DNA from: Solen grandis
Lineage: Eukaryota; Mollusca; Bivalvia; Adapedonta; Solenidae
Length of the DNA: 64,000 nucleotides
Reading direction: 5' to 3'
NCBI GenBank assembly: GCA_021229015.1
Contig: CM037781.1
Location: forward strand, 67,972,345 to 68,036,344
Part shown: one piece after another, positions 10,406 to 23,148 of the stretch
Layout of the letters: each line of letters begins with the position of its first letter
Numbering within the stretch: the stretch's first letter is position 1
Translations under genes and position numbers: made by a program
Notes under the pieces: model-generated
Databases searched by the model: none
What the model saw: only the letters and a program-made list of their open reading frames with translations
What the model was told of the DNA's origin: nothing

Positions 10406-13085
10406 GGAAAAAAACTGAAATTATTAATAGGATTTGTTATTTTTTTAAATTAAAACCAAAATTTTAAATTTTACCTAGTTTTTGTGAAGATTAGATTAAT
10501 TTTTAAAAACTTTAATAAAGTGAAAAAGAATTACCCGGGAATTTTCCAAAACAAAATTTTAAGATTTAATTTAAAAATTTTCTGAGCTTCAGTTTGTTTT
10601 TTGCCCGTTTTTTTAAATATCATCTGACAAATTTTAGTCATTTAGAAAATAATCCATTTCTGAAAATTTAATAAAATTGCGCCACACTGCACTATCACAT
10701 CTTTTGTTTAATTCTGGCAAAAATAATGCAAAACAATCACATTATCCGGAAAATTAATTTCATTTTGGATCTACCCCTCATGTATAAAAAAATTGAACCC
10801 TAACGGGGAACAAATTAAGCCCCCCCATTTTTTATTTAACTGGATCCCTTTGACTTTTTATAAACTCAGGCAGACACAAAAGGTCAAGAAAAAAGGAACG
10901 GGAATTTTCCCAAAAATTTCCAATAGATAAAAGGGTTTTTTAAAAATAAAAAATTTAAAAACCCAAACGGTTTTTTTTCATTTTTTGGGGAAATTTTTTG
11001 AAAATTTCTAAACCCTCAGTGTTTGTTCTTTATATAAAAATTATGTAAGGAAAGTTATGCACCACAGCAAAAGGATTATTATGATTTTTTGGTTTTTTGG
11101 TATTAAAATTTTTAAAATAAATATTGAAGAAATGCCTAATAGATATTTTTTTTCTCTTTTCATTGAAATAAAATTGGCATTTGTAATTTACAACTTGTAA
11201 ATATTTTAAAAGATAAAAGTTTTGCAAAAAACCGGGGCCAAAAAACTGAAAAATTTTCCTCACAATTGCAAACAAAAAACAAAAAGTAGCACTATTAATG
11301 ATACAACTTTCTTTTTGCTGGTGAAATTTCCAATTTGGGCCCTTTAAATGCACATGGTAATCAAAAAAATTTAAAAAAGCCACTGATTTGAATATTTTTG
11401 CTTACCAAAATTATGCAAGTCCAACAAAGGGAAAACGGGAAACCCTTTTGATGAACAAAACCAGCCCCTATATTATTAAAAAAAATTTTTTAAATTAAAA
11501 GACCAACAAATAATTTGGGATCAGTAAAATTTATAAACAAATTTCCCCCAACAAAAATTTAGTGCAACAGTTTTTAATATATATCAAACAGGCCCAAGAT
11601 ACAAAGCAGGTTTTTTGCAACTACCAATATTAAAAAGTCTTAATAAAAATGAATTATTTATCTCAGCTAAATAATAAAATTTTCAAAACCATCAATAATT
11701 GGAGAAATAATAAAAAAAAAAATAAAATTTAATAATATTCTAGTCATACTTAAACAATATACCTTTTTCCATTATCATCATAACAAAAACAAAAAACTAA
11801 TTTTTACAACATGTCCATCAAAAAAGTTTCCCAAAGCCTCAGTTATCCAGTGCACAAATGAACTTTGGGACAAATTTTTTTTTTTTAAATTTTATTTTCA
11901 ATTTCTGTTTGCTGAAAATTTAAAAAAATGACTCAATGAAAAAAAAGTTTGTTTAGCGGGGAATAGAATCAAATAAAAATTTGAAATTTTAAATTTCACA
12001 TCCCATTTTTAAAAGGGGTACCCCAGTTCATTTTTTTCTTCAATCTGCTCTTTTTTTTTACTTAAAACACTTCTAAAAATTTCAAATGCCCCATGTTCAA
12101 TTCCTGAACTAAGACACTTTATGTTTTAAAATTTTTTCTTTTCATTTTCATTTTTTTCATTTGAATGTTTATTTTGGGTTTCAATTTAAACCAACGAAAT
12201 GTTACACAGGGTGATTGACTCAAACCCCCAAGGGGGAACACATTTCTTGACATTTTGGGGTAAAAAATACAAAACTTGCAAAACCCAATAAAATTTTTTC
12301 TCATCAAACTATATTTTTTTGATACCCATTGAAAAAAAATTTATCCCATTTTTGGGTTGTGCCCCTTTTTAAAATGTTTAAAAAGGGCACTTTAAAATCA
12401 AATAAAATTTTCACCAGCCAATTCTAAAACGAAATCTGCAAAAAAAATTTGTTGTAACATTAAGAAAATTTGGTTAACAACATCCCCCCCCTTTTTTTAT
12501 ATGATTTTTGTCAAATTTCATCATATATTTTCCTAAAATGCTTCTTAAACCCAATGGAAAACTTTTGAGATTTCACAATTTTTAAAAAATTTACTTCTTA
12601 CAAATAATTTTAATAACAATGTTAAAAAGGGCAGTCCAAAGGACAGAAAATATCCCCCCCCCCCCCTTGGCCAAATATTAAATTTGTTTGGTCATAGGTT
12701 TAAATTTTCCCTTAACCTGGCAGGGGTTTGTAAAAGACATGAAGATCGTTTAAAGAAAATTTTAAACTTTCGGGATTTAAATTATGAATCTCAGAATTCG
12801 GAGGCCCATATTTTAAAAAATTTTTACTAAATTTTTTTTAAACAGGGGAAACAGTACAAAAGTAACAAAAATTTAATATAGGTTTTGTTAGATAACCAAA
12901 AAATAAAATTTTGAAAACTAAATTTAAAAAAACTTTATATATAGACAAAATTTTGTATTTTTTGTGAACATAAACCATACTATTTTTTACCGAGTACAAA
13001 AAATCACGTGGGAGGTCAACCCCGGTTCAAAAAGTGGTTTGAAAGGGAAAAGGGAAACCCCTCCTGTTTGAGTTTATGGAGGGGA
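10406..13085. other. Noisy AT-rich stretch, no feature supported
   Basis: Very AT-rich with many homopolymers and no frame showing a known domain. Poly-A/T runs are too common to be read as retroelement tails. Confidence 0.5.
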
Positions 13086-13089
13086 CCCC

Positions 13090-13778
13090 CGAAAAAAACT
13101 TTTGACCTGCAAGTATGACCTTGCCCTTTGGGCCAAAGCGTGCCCGCCTCAGCCTTCTGCACATCAGCTCAATGGGTTTAAACTTTTAAAGCCAAGTTTG
13201 AAGAAAATGTGCCCAAGCTTTCAGGGAGATATGGGAAACCACAAAATAACATTTCCCTTCAAGAAGACCTTGACCTTGACTGGCATGACCGCCTCATGCC
13301 TTCTGCACACAGCTCAATGGGGTTTTAACATTTTACCCAAAGTTTGAAGAAAATTTTTTTCCAAGCGTTTTAAGAAAAATTGGACGACAGAAAAAAACAT
13401 TTAAACCTTTCAAGTATACCTTGCCCTTGACCAGCGGCCCTCCTCATGCCTTCTCCCAAAACAGCTCAATGGGGTTTTAACATTTTAGCCAGTTTGAAAA
13501 AAGGGGGTTTCCAAAAGCGTTCGGGGAGAAAAGGAGGTCCCACGAAAATAAAAATTTGACCTTAAATAGGACCTTGACCTTGAGACCCCGTGACCGCCAA
13601 AAGCCTTCTGCCATCACTCAATGGGGAAAAACCCCTTTTAACCCCGAGTTTGAAAAAAAATGTGTCCAAGCGTTCATGAGAAGGAGGGGACACGAAAATG
13701 TTTGGGACAAAACGACGGACGGCCGGACGAAGGGCTTTCCCCTATAACCCCCCTCCCGCTTCGCGGGGGGGGATTAAA
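13090..13778 (+). mobile_element. Satellite-F element with hairpin tail
   Basis: About four units of ~150 bp, with GCTCAATGGG at ~13167, 13312 and 13464 and a variant near 13616. Each has CCTTGACCTTGAC-type and CCTTCTGCACA stretches and AGTTTGAAGAAAATGTG. A GACGGACGGCCGGACG stretch (13714-13730) and a GC hairpin CCCCCTCCCGCTTCGCGGGG (13750-13772) end the element. The local open frames are array shadows. Confidence 0.75.
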
Positions 13779-15869
13779 AAAATTTTTAAAATTTTTAAAA
13801 CAATACTTTTCAATGTCATAAAAAGTACAAAGGTTCAAGTTTTTTTAAACAAACAAAAATGTCCCTGAAAAAAAAAACCCACAAAGCTGCTGTTGTCCTC
13901 AAAAATTTCCCAAAAAAAAAAAACCTTAAAACCACATAGAAAAGGAATGTTTTAAAAATAAAAAAAAAGTGTCACTGACTTTAAACCCCTTTCCCTCAAA
14001 TGGGACCTTTTTAACGCCCTCAATGGGTAAAAAAAGCCTAAATCTACAGGCGGGTTTCTGGTTTTTTTTGCTTTTTCCGCACAGGTTTTATAAAGGGCCC
14101 CTCTATGGGGGAAAGGGAAAAAATCACCCCAAATGAAGTAATTGAACTTTTTTGAAATTTAGAAAAAAAAAGAATACATCCAGGACCCCCCCCTGTACTC
14201 AACACCAAAAACTCCAAACTTTAAGTCCCTGCTATGTCAAAAAATCTATTTCCCCCCAATACAAAAATTTTAAATAATATAGTAAAAAAGCCTATCACAA
14301 AATCAATTAAAACAAATATGTGGCAGATTTTGGACAAGAATTGCATTTTTTCAAAACACTGGGGAGTAGCAAAAAATTATAAACTCTGATAACCTTTGGG
14401 AGTTCCTTGTCGGGCGGTTCGGATTTTTTTTGTTTGGGAAAGGGGGTCTCCTTAGGGGGTCTTCTATGAGTTTGAAAAGGATTTTACTGAAAACAGATAG
14501 TTTTGCCCAGTAAAAAAGGGAGGGTGTTTTTACCCTTTTCCCTTAAATAAATTTTTAAAAAATTTTAAATGAAAAATTTGAACATAAAAAAATGAAACAA
14601 ATATTTTCCAAAAATTTTAAATTTTAAGTCTTGCAATTGTTTTTAACAATAACTTTTTTTTTCTCTTTATAAAGTGGATTACATAACCTAGGAACACAAA
14701 AGGGGAATTTATTATATTGTCATTTTTAAAATCCCAGTTAAAAGTCTTAATTTAAAGACTTCAAAATTTTGGGGCGGGCCCTTTCATCCCCGTTTGGGGT
14801 TTGGGATAATTCCTTATTTCAAAATACTTATTTAAAAACACACTGATGAGAACGCAAACTTTTTTCCTTTTTTGCTTCAATTACCAATAAAGTTTTCCCC
14901 AGGGACTGCCACCAACAGGGTTTCCCCCCAAAAAAAACACATGAAAACAAGATTTTTTCTTCTTCTTTCTTCCCTCATAAAAGCGGGGGGTTCGCCAAAT
15001 TAACACAGTTCATAATAACACCAAAGAGCTCAGCAATCTGCCCTTTTTTTAGTAGTTTCTAAAGAGCCCAGAGCAAATTTTAGAACAATTTTTAAAAGGG
15101 TTTTCACAAGGTATCTTTTCCGGGGGGGGGAAATTTTTGGGTTTTTCCTTGGGAAATATAGCAAACTAAAAACATAATCAAATAAAAAATGACACCCAAC
15201 CTTGGGTGTCCCCCAAATTTGAAGTTACTGGAGACAATAACTTGGGGGTCTTCCCAACTTTTTAAGCAATTTCCCTTAGCGCCAACTTCAGAATTTCCAG
15301 GTTTTAATTTAAACCTTGCTGTACTCCATTCTTTTCTTCTGTATGAAATCTTTACAGCATAAAGGGTTAGACCAATAACATTAAATTTTAAAATTGGGAA
15401 AAAATCTTTTAAAATATCACACATATCTTATGTTCACCCCTTGATTATGCCCACCATTGGGAAAATTCTAACAAATTTATAAATTTCTGACAAATAACCC
15501 GTTTTCAATGGGAAATTTTTTTTTTAATGTATTTTTAAAAATCTTTTGATAAAAAATTTCTAATTGGGGGTCACCCAAATCCTGCCCAAACCCCCCAACC
15601 CTATTATTTGCAAAAACCCTTTTTGAAAATGTACAACACTAAGGGGTTGTACATTGTACAGGAAGATGGGAAAAAAGGGAAAAGAAAATTTTTGCTGGGG
15701 GATTACTCTGTAGAGTTTGGTCAAGACGCACAAGGGGCATTGCAAAGAAAATGAAATTTTTTGATCTGACCAGTATGTTTTTTCCCCAAAACCAACACCC
15801 TTCACAATTGGGAAAAACCCAAAACTTTTAACTGGCCATAATCTGTTTTTTGAATTTTTTACCATCCCT
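13779..15869. other. Noisy stretch downstream of Helitron gene
   Basis: No recognisable domain. It lies downstream of the minus-strand Helitron protein, so it may hold the rest of its C-terminal region or its 3' flank, but minus-strand frames at 15104-15424 and 15560-15874 could not be matched to anything. Confidence 0.4.
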
Positions 15870-16445
15870 TTCAAAAAATGTCATTTCCAAACCACCTTTA
15901 CAAAAAATTTTTTGTTTGGGTGCTCAAAAATCAAGTTAAAATCAAACCCAAATTAAGGGGGGTTTTTAATGATTTTCTAATAAAAAGACCAAATGTTTTT
16001 TCAAATATTATTTTTTTAAAAAAGAGAAATGGCAAAAAAGGCGGGTTTGTAAAAATTAACCCAAATTTGCTTCTCCAAGGGGCCCAGTTTAAAAATTTAA
16101 AGAAAACCTTTAAAAACCCCCAAATTTTTTTCACTATAATTAACACATTTTACAAACCCGGGAATTTTCAACTTTATATAAATTGGGTAATCCATGAAGG
16201 GTCCCTTTTATTTTTTATCAGGGGATTGGTCATTTCGTAAGATTTTTAATCCAAACCAGGATATAATCATCATCAATGCCTCTGGGGCCCTAACCTGGTT
16301 TTCTGCAATGCAAAAATATGTGAAAGAAAGAAAGACCCGTTCACTTCTAACATCATCAAAAAGCAAATGAAATTTATCAAAAGTTTTGAAAACTTTCTTT
16401 GAAATATTTTATGGGGAACAAATGAACCCCGCAATTTATCAACAT
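15870..16445 (-). pseudogene. Endonuclease-like C-terminal tail of Helitron protein
   Basis: After the helicase the minus strand reads NVDKLRGSF (~16410-16440), FALQKTRLGP (16280-16313, compare the E-T-R-L of EEP-type endonucleases), DDDYIL (16257-16277) and a P-F-H-G-L.YIK-like stretch (~16180-16210). Some animal Helitrons carry an apurinic-like endonuclease fused after the helicase, and this order fits. The G-D-F-N and S-D-H catalytic blocks were not seen, so the call rests on short motifs in shifting frames. Confidence 0.5.
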
Positions 16446-16579
16446 TTTAAAACAAAGCAAAATTTGAAACGTAATCCTTTTTCCCTTTCTTTACAACCCT
16501 TTGGGGATCAACAGTTAATGCTTGTTTTTAAAATTTTAAAAATTTAAAAACTGAAGTTTTTCTTTGGGGTTTCACTCTT

Positions 16580-17900
16580 GGGTTTTGTGCAACGTAATGA
16601 AGATGAGGTTTCTTTGCATTTAAAACCCCTGTGACAAGTCCCAAATTTCAACTCTATCGAGTGTGCTTCCCTTGGGCTCTGTGTAAAGGACCTCCACGGG
16701 GGGCTGAAGTTGGGGAAATGATTCTTTTAAAAAGTCTTTTTTTTTGTATGAATATTACCTTTTAAAATCAAAGATTGGTTTTCCAAATCATGATTAATAC
16801 ATTTGGGGAAAAACCCTTTTTTTTCTTGAATTTCAATCTTGTATCATATCCAGACCTTGGATCAACCAAAATGAACCCCTATAATACTTTTGGGGGTTTT
16901 TTTTCTTTCTGTTTGTATTTCAAGTAACTTTAAAAACACAAGAAGCCCATTGGCAAGTCCCCCCTCAGTAATCTAAAAAGACATTTTAAAAAAAAAAATC
17001 AACCAACAACAATAGTTAAAGGGGCGTGGGAAATTTGCGTTTTTTTTAGGGTTTAGTAGGGAAAACCGAAAATGACTTGATCTTGGGTTTTCTTTGGAAA
17101 ATTTTGGGACCCCAAAAGTATCAAGGCATAAAAAAACTACTTTTTTCAGCATTCATATCAATTTAAAAATTGGGGTCATTAGAAGGGATGCATGAAATAA
17201 TTTTTTGGGAAAAAAAAGTGGTGCTTTTTTATCAATTCTTTTCAGAAGAGGATTTTTTTTCACACTGTTTCCAATTTTTGGGGGATCAAACACTGGGAGT
17301 GTGTTTTTTCTTTTCTTTCCAAAAAAACGCAAAAACCAGGCCCCTTTCTTCTCAGATTTCTGGAGCTCAAACATTTGAAAAAAAGTCCTTTTCCCAAAAT
17401 TTTTTAGACAAAGCCTTTTTGGGCCCCAAAAGTTTCTGTTTATTAAATAACCAAAACTCCACTAACAGGCTTTTTAAATGATACAGATTCCCCCAACAGT
17501 TTTACACTAAAAACCACCAAATTTTTAATTTTTGTTCCTTTTCAATTCCTGAAGTCTTGAACTATAAATTTTAAAATTGTATTTTCTCACCATTGAAATT
17601 TTTATTTAATAACTTAAAAAACTGACAAATTCCAAAAAAAAAATTTAATTTTTTTTAAACGTAATTTTGATTTTTTCACATGTTAAGGTTTGATCTGACG
17701 CTTTTAAATTTTTTTGAAACAGATTTAAATAGTTTTAAAACCCTTGATATTTAAAGCAGCTTTTCCAGTAAAAGCACAAAGAATCCCTTTTATCAACTGG
17801 AGTTTGACCCTCTCTAAAAATTTTAAAAAACTTTTACAAAGTTTGAAACCAAAACACAAAAACAACACTTTTTCCAACCCCCGCACCTCCTAGAGAAAAA
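16580..17900 (-). pseudogene. PIF1-type helicase region of Helitron protein
   Basis: Walker A GGAGVGKS is encoded intact at 17867-17890. Motif Ia-like ILCAFTGKAALNIKG is at 17740-17784. ITEGGLANG (16948-16972) matches the conserved (D/E)GL.NG block. KGSTLDRVEIWDLSQGF (16623-16673) matches the late helicase motif QGSTLD.V..DLS, followed by HYVA, the remnant of Y-V-A-L-S-R. Order and spacing are those of SF1B PIF1-like helicases in Helitrons. The Walker B region between 17.7 and 17.1 kb was not resolved. Frames shift several times. Confidence 0.85.
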
Positions 17901-19379
17901 GCAAAAAGTGGGAAAACCCTTTTTCCCTTTTTCCAGTGGACACATATTGTAAAAGCTTTTTTTTCTTACAGTTTAATGCGGATTAGTTTCCTGTAGTCTT
18001 TTTTCATTCCGAATTTTTTTTCATTAATGTTACCCTTTAGGATTTTTGGGCGGTCCACAACCCAAATTCATGACCTAAAACCCTACTCTCTATGGGTCCC
18101 GAAACCCAAACAGGATTGAAATATATGAAAGTTTTTTTTCGATTCAGTTGGCTCTTCTTCTGCAGTATCACCCTTTAATTTTTTTCGTATTGGTGCCATT
18201 TCACATAAGCATTATGTTTCTGCTTCGCACATCTCTAGCCAATTTCCCAGCTTCCCCAATATGGTTTTTCATTTCTCTTACCTTTCAAGCTACTTTCAAG
18301 TTTTGAAAAGACAAATACATTTTCTTTGTAAGTTTTGCAATTCCCAATCAAATCCCTTTCCTTTCCCCTCTCCATGGAAAGAATAACAACACTTTTCCCT
18401 AAAAAATTTTTCCCTTTTTTTTTTTATTGAATCCAATTCCCTAACGAATTACCTTTTTTATGTTTTCCCCTTTGGTTTTTTTTTTATTTCCATTTCGGGA
18501 AATGTAAGAAGAACAGTGTCATTATCAAAAATTTCATTATTTGGGATCATCATTTATTTTTTTTTCTTTTTTAAATCATGGGGCCAATTTTTTGTTCTGG
18601 GTTTTTTTTATTTCAAACGGGGAAACAAATCACTTTAAAAACCAAATATTCAAAACTTTAAAGGGCCCTTTTGGGAAAACCTTTAAAAAATAATCCCGAC
18701 ATAATGTCCCGTAGAAGTCCACTGGAAACTGGAAACTAGAACTTTATTTTTTGGTTTTTAGCAAAGAAATTTCTCCCCCTTTCCTTTTGCAATAAAGTAT
18801 TTTATGAACACAAAAAAATTTTCGAGTACTTTTTTTACAAAGGCAATTGGAGAACCAAGTAAACAGCTTCCGGGCAAATTAAATTCAACCCCAGTTAAAA
18901 ACACATTGCCTACATGTCCCAAACCCGCCTCTTTAAAAAACTAAGTGACCAATTTTTTTGGCCTTTCCTTTTCTGGGTGCAAAGCATTAAATTGGGTCAA
19001 ATTTCCCTTTTCGATTTACTTTTAAAAAAACAAATTTTCAAAAGCACAAGCAAGGGGGGGTCCAAGGGGCAAAAAGAAAGTCAAAGTTTGCTTCCCAAGC
19101 TTTTTAAAAAAGTTTTTGTTTAACAAATTTAACCCCTTTTTTCACAGGTTTTTTTTCCCCTTTAAGAAAAATTTTGAAGATTTAATTGAGCTTTTTAATT
19201 TCATTTTAAAATTCTGATTTTATTCATGCAAAGCAAAAATCTTTCAGAAACCCTCATATGTCAAAGAGTAACCCCTCTTTCTCAGGGATTTCCATTTTTT
19301 TTTTTTTGCAGATTTTTAAATTTTGTTTTTATATTTTTTTCCTGGGTCAGTTTCAAAGGGGGATCAAGTTTTAACCCTT

Positions 19380-20815
19380 TGGGACATGGAAAAAAGGTGG
19401 CAAGGGATCCAAACCCTAAATTTTTTTTCCCTTTTTTTTCATGTTCTCGAGTGTTTTTAATTTGCAAAAAACTCCTAAACCATCAATGTCCCTCCAAATA
19501 ATGGAACTTGCAGGTTTTTGGTCCAAAATAGGGGGGTAATTTTCCTCATTTGTGTCCACAATTTAAAATTAAAGGGGCATTTTCAAAACCCCACAACATG
19601 TGAAAAATTGGTGAACCTCACTGTTTGGGGAAATTTAAAAACCCGTAAAGTAGTCTTTTAAAAAATTTCCAAAAAGGGTTTTTTTTCACTTTTCAAAACG
19701 GTGGGCCCAAAAACTCCTTAAAGGTGGATTTAAAAAAAACCTTGAACATGTCAAACCCGGGTCTTTCTGTATTAATTTTATTTTTTCTTTCCCCCATTCA
19801 GGGGGCTAAAATTTTTTCTTTACGTAAAACAACAGAGGGTATTCAATTTTGGGAAAAGGGTTTTCAAAAAGTCAGGGACCTTTTTCCCGCAAATCGCGGG
19901 ACATAAACCAAGTTTTGGGAACCTAACTGACCAATCAATTTCAAAGACATCTTTTTTTCCATTCTCCAATATGCCGGCGAAATTTTGGGTTTTTTTGAAT
20001 ATATAAAATCCCCTTTAAACTTTTTTTTACCCAAAGGTTTTTTTAACAGTCAAATTTTTTTCCCTTTCAGCAGTTTTTAAATTTTTACTAAATTGTCCCG
20101 GGATCTTTCTTTCCTTTCTAGATTTACTTTTTTCATTTCATTGTTGCTTCATTTTAATTTTTTTTTAACTTTAAAAATATTTTTTGGCACACTGTTTTTC
20201 CCGCTCCCCCCTATTTTTCCTATCCCAAAACTTCTCAATTCCCACCCTTTGCAATATCTGAGTAAGGGCAGAAACTATCTCTCTTCATTTTCTTTCCGCC
20301 GTTTTTCCACAAAAAAACTTGGAAAACAAAGGTACTCTGAATCTTGATCTTGGTAAATACTTAAAAAGGCCGTGACCTTCTTTTCCCGGGCAAAAGTAAA
20401 TGTCCTTTCTTTTTTCTGGCCCTTTTTTCATTTATCTAGTTTAAAATATCCCAAAGTTTCCAACATTTTTTTGACATAAATTCCTCTGAATCAGAAAACA
20501 TACAAAATTTTTTTCACGGTTTAAAACTGGACCAGTCGCAGGTTACCACACTAAAAGAATTTTTCATCAACAAATTTTTTTCACATTCCCTTTTACTGGT
20601 TGTGAAAAAAATTTTCTAAAGACTTTATACAGTGGTTTTCTGACTTTTTGAATCCCCTTGTTTTAAACAACCAAATTTTGTTTTGGGATTTTTATACAAA
20701 GGGGGCTATGATTTATCAAACCCGTGAAAAGCAACAAGGACTCTAAGTGGCCGGGAAAATTTTTAAAAAAACAAACGATTTGAATGACATTTTTTTCTTT
20801 AGTTTTACAGCTATT
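19380..20815 (-). pseudogene. Helitron_like_N / Rep region
   Basis: In order on the minus strand: PLRVLVAFHGLINHSPLYKN (~20690-20752), an EYLCFPS and TYSDIAK-like segment (~20270-20340), CAKKYF.KLKK (~20170-20200), SPAYWRMEKK with QLGS (~19950-20000), GSPIFHMLWGFENAP (19574-19617) and KNTREHEKKGKK (~19430-19470). G-S-P-x-x-H-x-x-x-W-x-x-x-A-P corresponds to the HUH Rep two-histidine motif; only one histidine survives, the other reading as I-F. The KH(T/S)RTC.KKGK zinc-like segment follows as in the family. Catalytic tyrosines could not be located. Many one-base shifts are present. Confidence 0.8.
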
Positions 20816-20849
20816 GTCACATTTTCATCAAAAGGTCTTGGCAAAGCAT

Positions 20850-21113
20850 TTAACAACAGGTTGTATATCAACAGGAACATTTACAACATTTCCTTTCACA
20901 GATAGTTGACGCCCTCTTGGCAATTCCCTAATTTGCATAAATGGAATACGCAAAGCAATTAAAGTTCTTCAAGTGGATATAAATCCAGTTCTGCAGGTTT
21001 TTTTGGCCACTCCATTCATTTAATACAGATAATCTGGGAACTTTACCACACAAAATAGAATTCTTGCATGTGCAACAAATCCACTCTGTCCCCGTCTCTA
21101 CATTTTGCCATGG
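20850..21113 (-). pseudogene. DUF6570-like region of Helitron protein
   Basis: EWICCTCKN is encoded at 21060-21086 (C-x-x-C, a likely zinc-binding pair), followed after a frameshift by LYPLEEL, RIPFMQIRELPRG (20912-20950) and NVVNVPVDIQPVV (~20862-20900). RIPFMQI..LPRG.Q and G.V.NVP are hallmark strings of the segment preceding Helitron_like_N in many animal Helitron helicases. The preceding Cys-containing part expected in this family is absent: sequence right of 21113 turns into a CCACGG/CCATGG palindrome cluster. This is one of the better preserved parts. Confidence 0.85.
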
Positions 21114-21420
21114 TCATTAGGCATTTTCCACGGATTTCCATGGAAATCCTATGGAAACTTGGATGGAAATTGATGGAAATCCACGGAATATCAAAATCTT
21201 CCACGGAAATTTGTTGATAACATTATTTGCCGTCAAATTTTGCCATGGATTCCACGGACACAGTAAAACCATCAATAGATTTCCACGGAATCTTCAAATT
21301 ATGCCACGGAAAGTTGGACTTATTTCAAATTTTGGGACGGAAAATAGCATGGAAAATAACTTAGATCATTTTTGGGATGGAAAATAACTTAGAATGTTTT
21401 TAATCAATGGAAAATTTGAA
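21114..21420. repeat. CCACGG/CCATGG palindromic repeat cluster, left
   Basis: Irregular repetition of TTTCCACGGAAAT, TTCCATGGAAATCC and similar 10-16 bp imperfect palindromes. It begins right where Helitron homology stops. A similar cluster bounds the other Helitron half at 28240-28680. Confidence 0.7.
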
Positions 21421-21484
21421 CTTAGATTTTTTTTCTATATTTCTGGACTATAAAGAAAACAATATAATCATGAAATCATATATG

Positions 21485-21525
21485 ACTGAAATACTGTCGC
21501 AGCGACGGTAAATTCAAATCCAAGC
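21485..21525 (+). repeat. SINE-1 tail fragment
   Basis: TGACTGAAATACTGTCGCAG followed by CGACGGTAAA is the 3' tail of the SINE family seen complete at 31.6, 54.4 and 58.9 kb. Only ~40 bp remain. Confidence 0.6.
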
Positions 21526-21800
21526 GAAATTATGACCATGGTCACCATTGTATTTCATTCATTTTGATGATCATCCATGTTGCCCATCAAATACATGAAA
21601 TCAAACATGGTCGGCCATGGTAAAAACCATGGTCAACCATGGTAGAAATAAGCTTTGATAGATTGAACATGGTCTGCCATGTTATGACCATGGTCGATCA
21701 TGGATATAACAAACATGGTACCAGGAAAAATTAAATGGGTTTAAAAAAGACACCATGGTCAACCATGGCTGACCATGGTCAACCATGGCTGATCAGCATG
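21526..21800. repeat. ACCATGGT palindrome cluster
   Basis: At least a dozen ACCATGGT/CATGGTC units. A 20-bp block ACCATGGTCAACCATGGCTG is repeated back to back at ~21757-21796. Units are mutually palindromic, so either strand can fold. No coding sense. Confidence 0.75.
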
Positions 21801-22394
21801 GTAGTCATAATAAACATTACCAACACTGTGATAAAGACATGGTTTTACAAGTGTACAAGATATTCAAAGATTTACATTAAAACAACCCTTTTGATTTTGT
21901 GACCTTTTATTAACTAACCAGAACAATTTGAACAAATTTTGTAGAGGTCAAAAGGATTAAATCGAAAGCTTAAAAGCTTATTGGATATTAGATTGAAACA
22001 AAAACGATTAAATCTAACTACTTTATAACTGCACGTATTATATGACCTTTTAACTGATGTTTTAACAGAAATCTTAGGTGATTCACTTTTCTTTTCTTTT
22101 CTTTTTTTGAAAACTGTTACGCATCGAAAAAAAAGGTTACGAATGGTTTTCGTTCGAATTAACCGCGCCCGAATAAAAGTTCGGAAGTTGTTGCAAGGTT
22201 GTAGGACAATCCTACGAGGAAAAGTAGTGCCGAAAAATTGACGCTAATTTCTACGTAGATCATGATTTTTACTTATATTTAATATTTTATTTTGGACAAC
22301 CCACTCTTTAAACCTTTTTTCGAAACCCAGTTTTTGTTTCGTAACTGATCTTAACTTTCCCTCTTTTAAATTTGAAACCGAAAATAACGCAACG

Positions 22395-22508
22395 GTGCAT
22401 CAATCCGCCATTTTGAAAAGAACGACAAACAACAAACAGTGTAAACAATAGGTGATAACGTTATTGATTCGCAATATTTTCGCAGATGACATCCATTTTA
22501 TGACGAAG
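22395..22508 (+). promoter_or_regulatory. Putative promoter and non-coding first exon
   Basis: CCGCCATTTTG at 22405-22415 matches the YY1 core found at many TATA-less start sites. Downstream, ACGAAG at 22503-22508 is followed by the donor GTAAGA (22509). Together they suggest a short 5' UTR exon of ~95 bp. It holds two upstream ATGs (~22486 and 22500), one closed at once. No transcript evidence is available; it is proposed because a matching acceptor and coding exons follow. Confidence 0.4.
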
Positions 22509-23148
22509 GTAAGAATATTCAATATAGTTATGAGTATTATAATTATGTTTGTAATGAAATTACTTTCCATTTACCGATAAAAAAAATAAGTGACTTTGTT
22601 TCGTCTGCAAATGGCGATGAGATTATTTTCTGCCCGTCGATGTATAACACAATCCATACAATGTTTAGTTGAATCGCATTTCTTTATTTGCTTTCCAGAA
22701 TATATATATATATTTGTGTTCAACATTTGTAAATTAACCTTTCAGGAAATTTAAAAAAAAAAAAAAATCGATCGCAGGTCATATCGTCCACGGTTAGCAT
22801 CGTACTTAATTTTTTAAAAAGGAAGGCCTTGGTGAAAAATCATTGTATATACAATAAATCTGTTAACAAACGTGCGATCCGCAATAAAACTCATTATGGT
22901 TTACACTTAATCATCGCTTGGTTATCTTACATGTAGATCTATAAAATTTAAGGAAAAAAACACTATTTACTCCTTTAGATGTATAAGAATTTCTGTTGGA
23001 ATATTTGTTCATGACCAACTGCTGGCAGTGACTTGTAATTTTTTAACATTGAATGCTGAATAAAATTCAGCTATATTATGTCCTTTGTCATTGCTGTAAT
23101 AAAATGAAATCTGATTGATTTAACACAACTTTTTTGTTTTTATTTTAG

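Larger units (their letters stand above)
15870..21113 (-). mobile_element. Autonomous Helitron-like element, Rep-helicase gene remains
   Basis: Reading leftward, ordered protein motifs of one large Helitron protein appear: DUF6570-like region (20.85-21.11 kb), Helitron_like_N/Rep region (19.4-20.8 kb), PIF1-type helicase (16.6-17.9 kb) and an endonuclease-like tail (15.9-16.4 kb). Helitrons transpose by rolling-circle replication, with Rep cutting and joining one strand and helicase unwinding. Each motif is in a different frame from the next, so no long open frame exists. The same homopolymer indels affect non-coding repeats nearby, so true decay and consensus error cannot be separated. Element ends were not identified. 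The expected upstream protein half is at 28.7-32.15 kb on the same strand. Confidence 0.8.
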
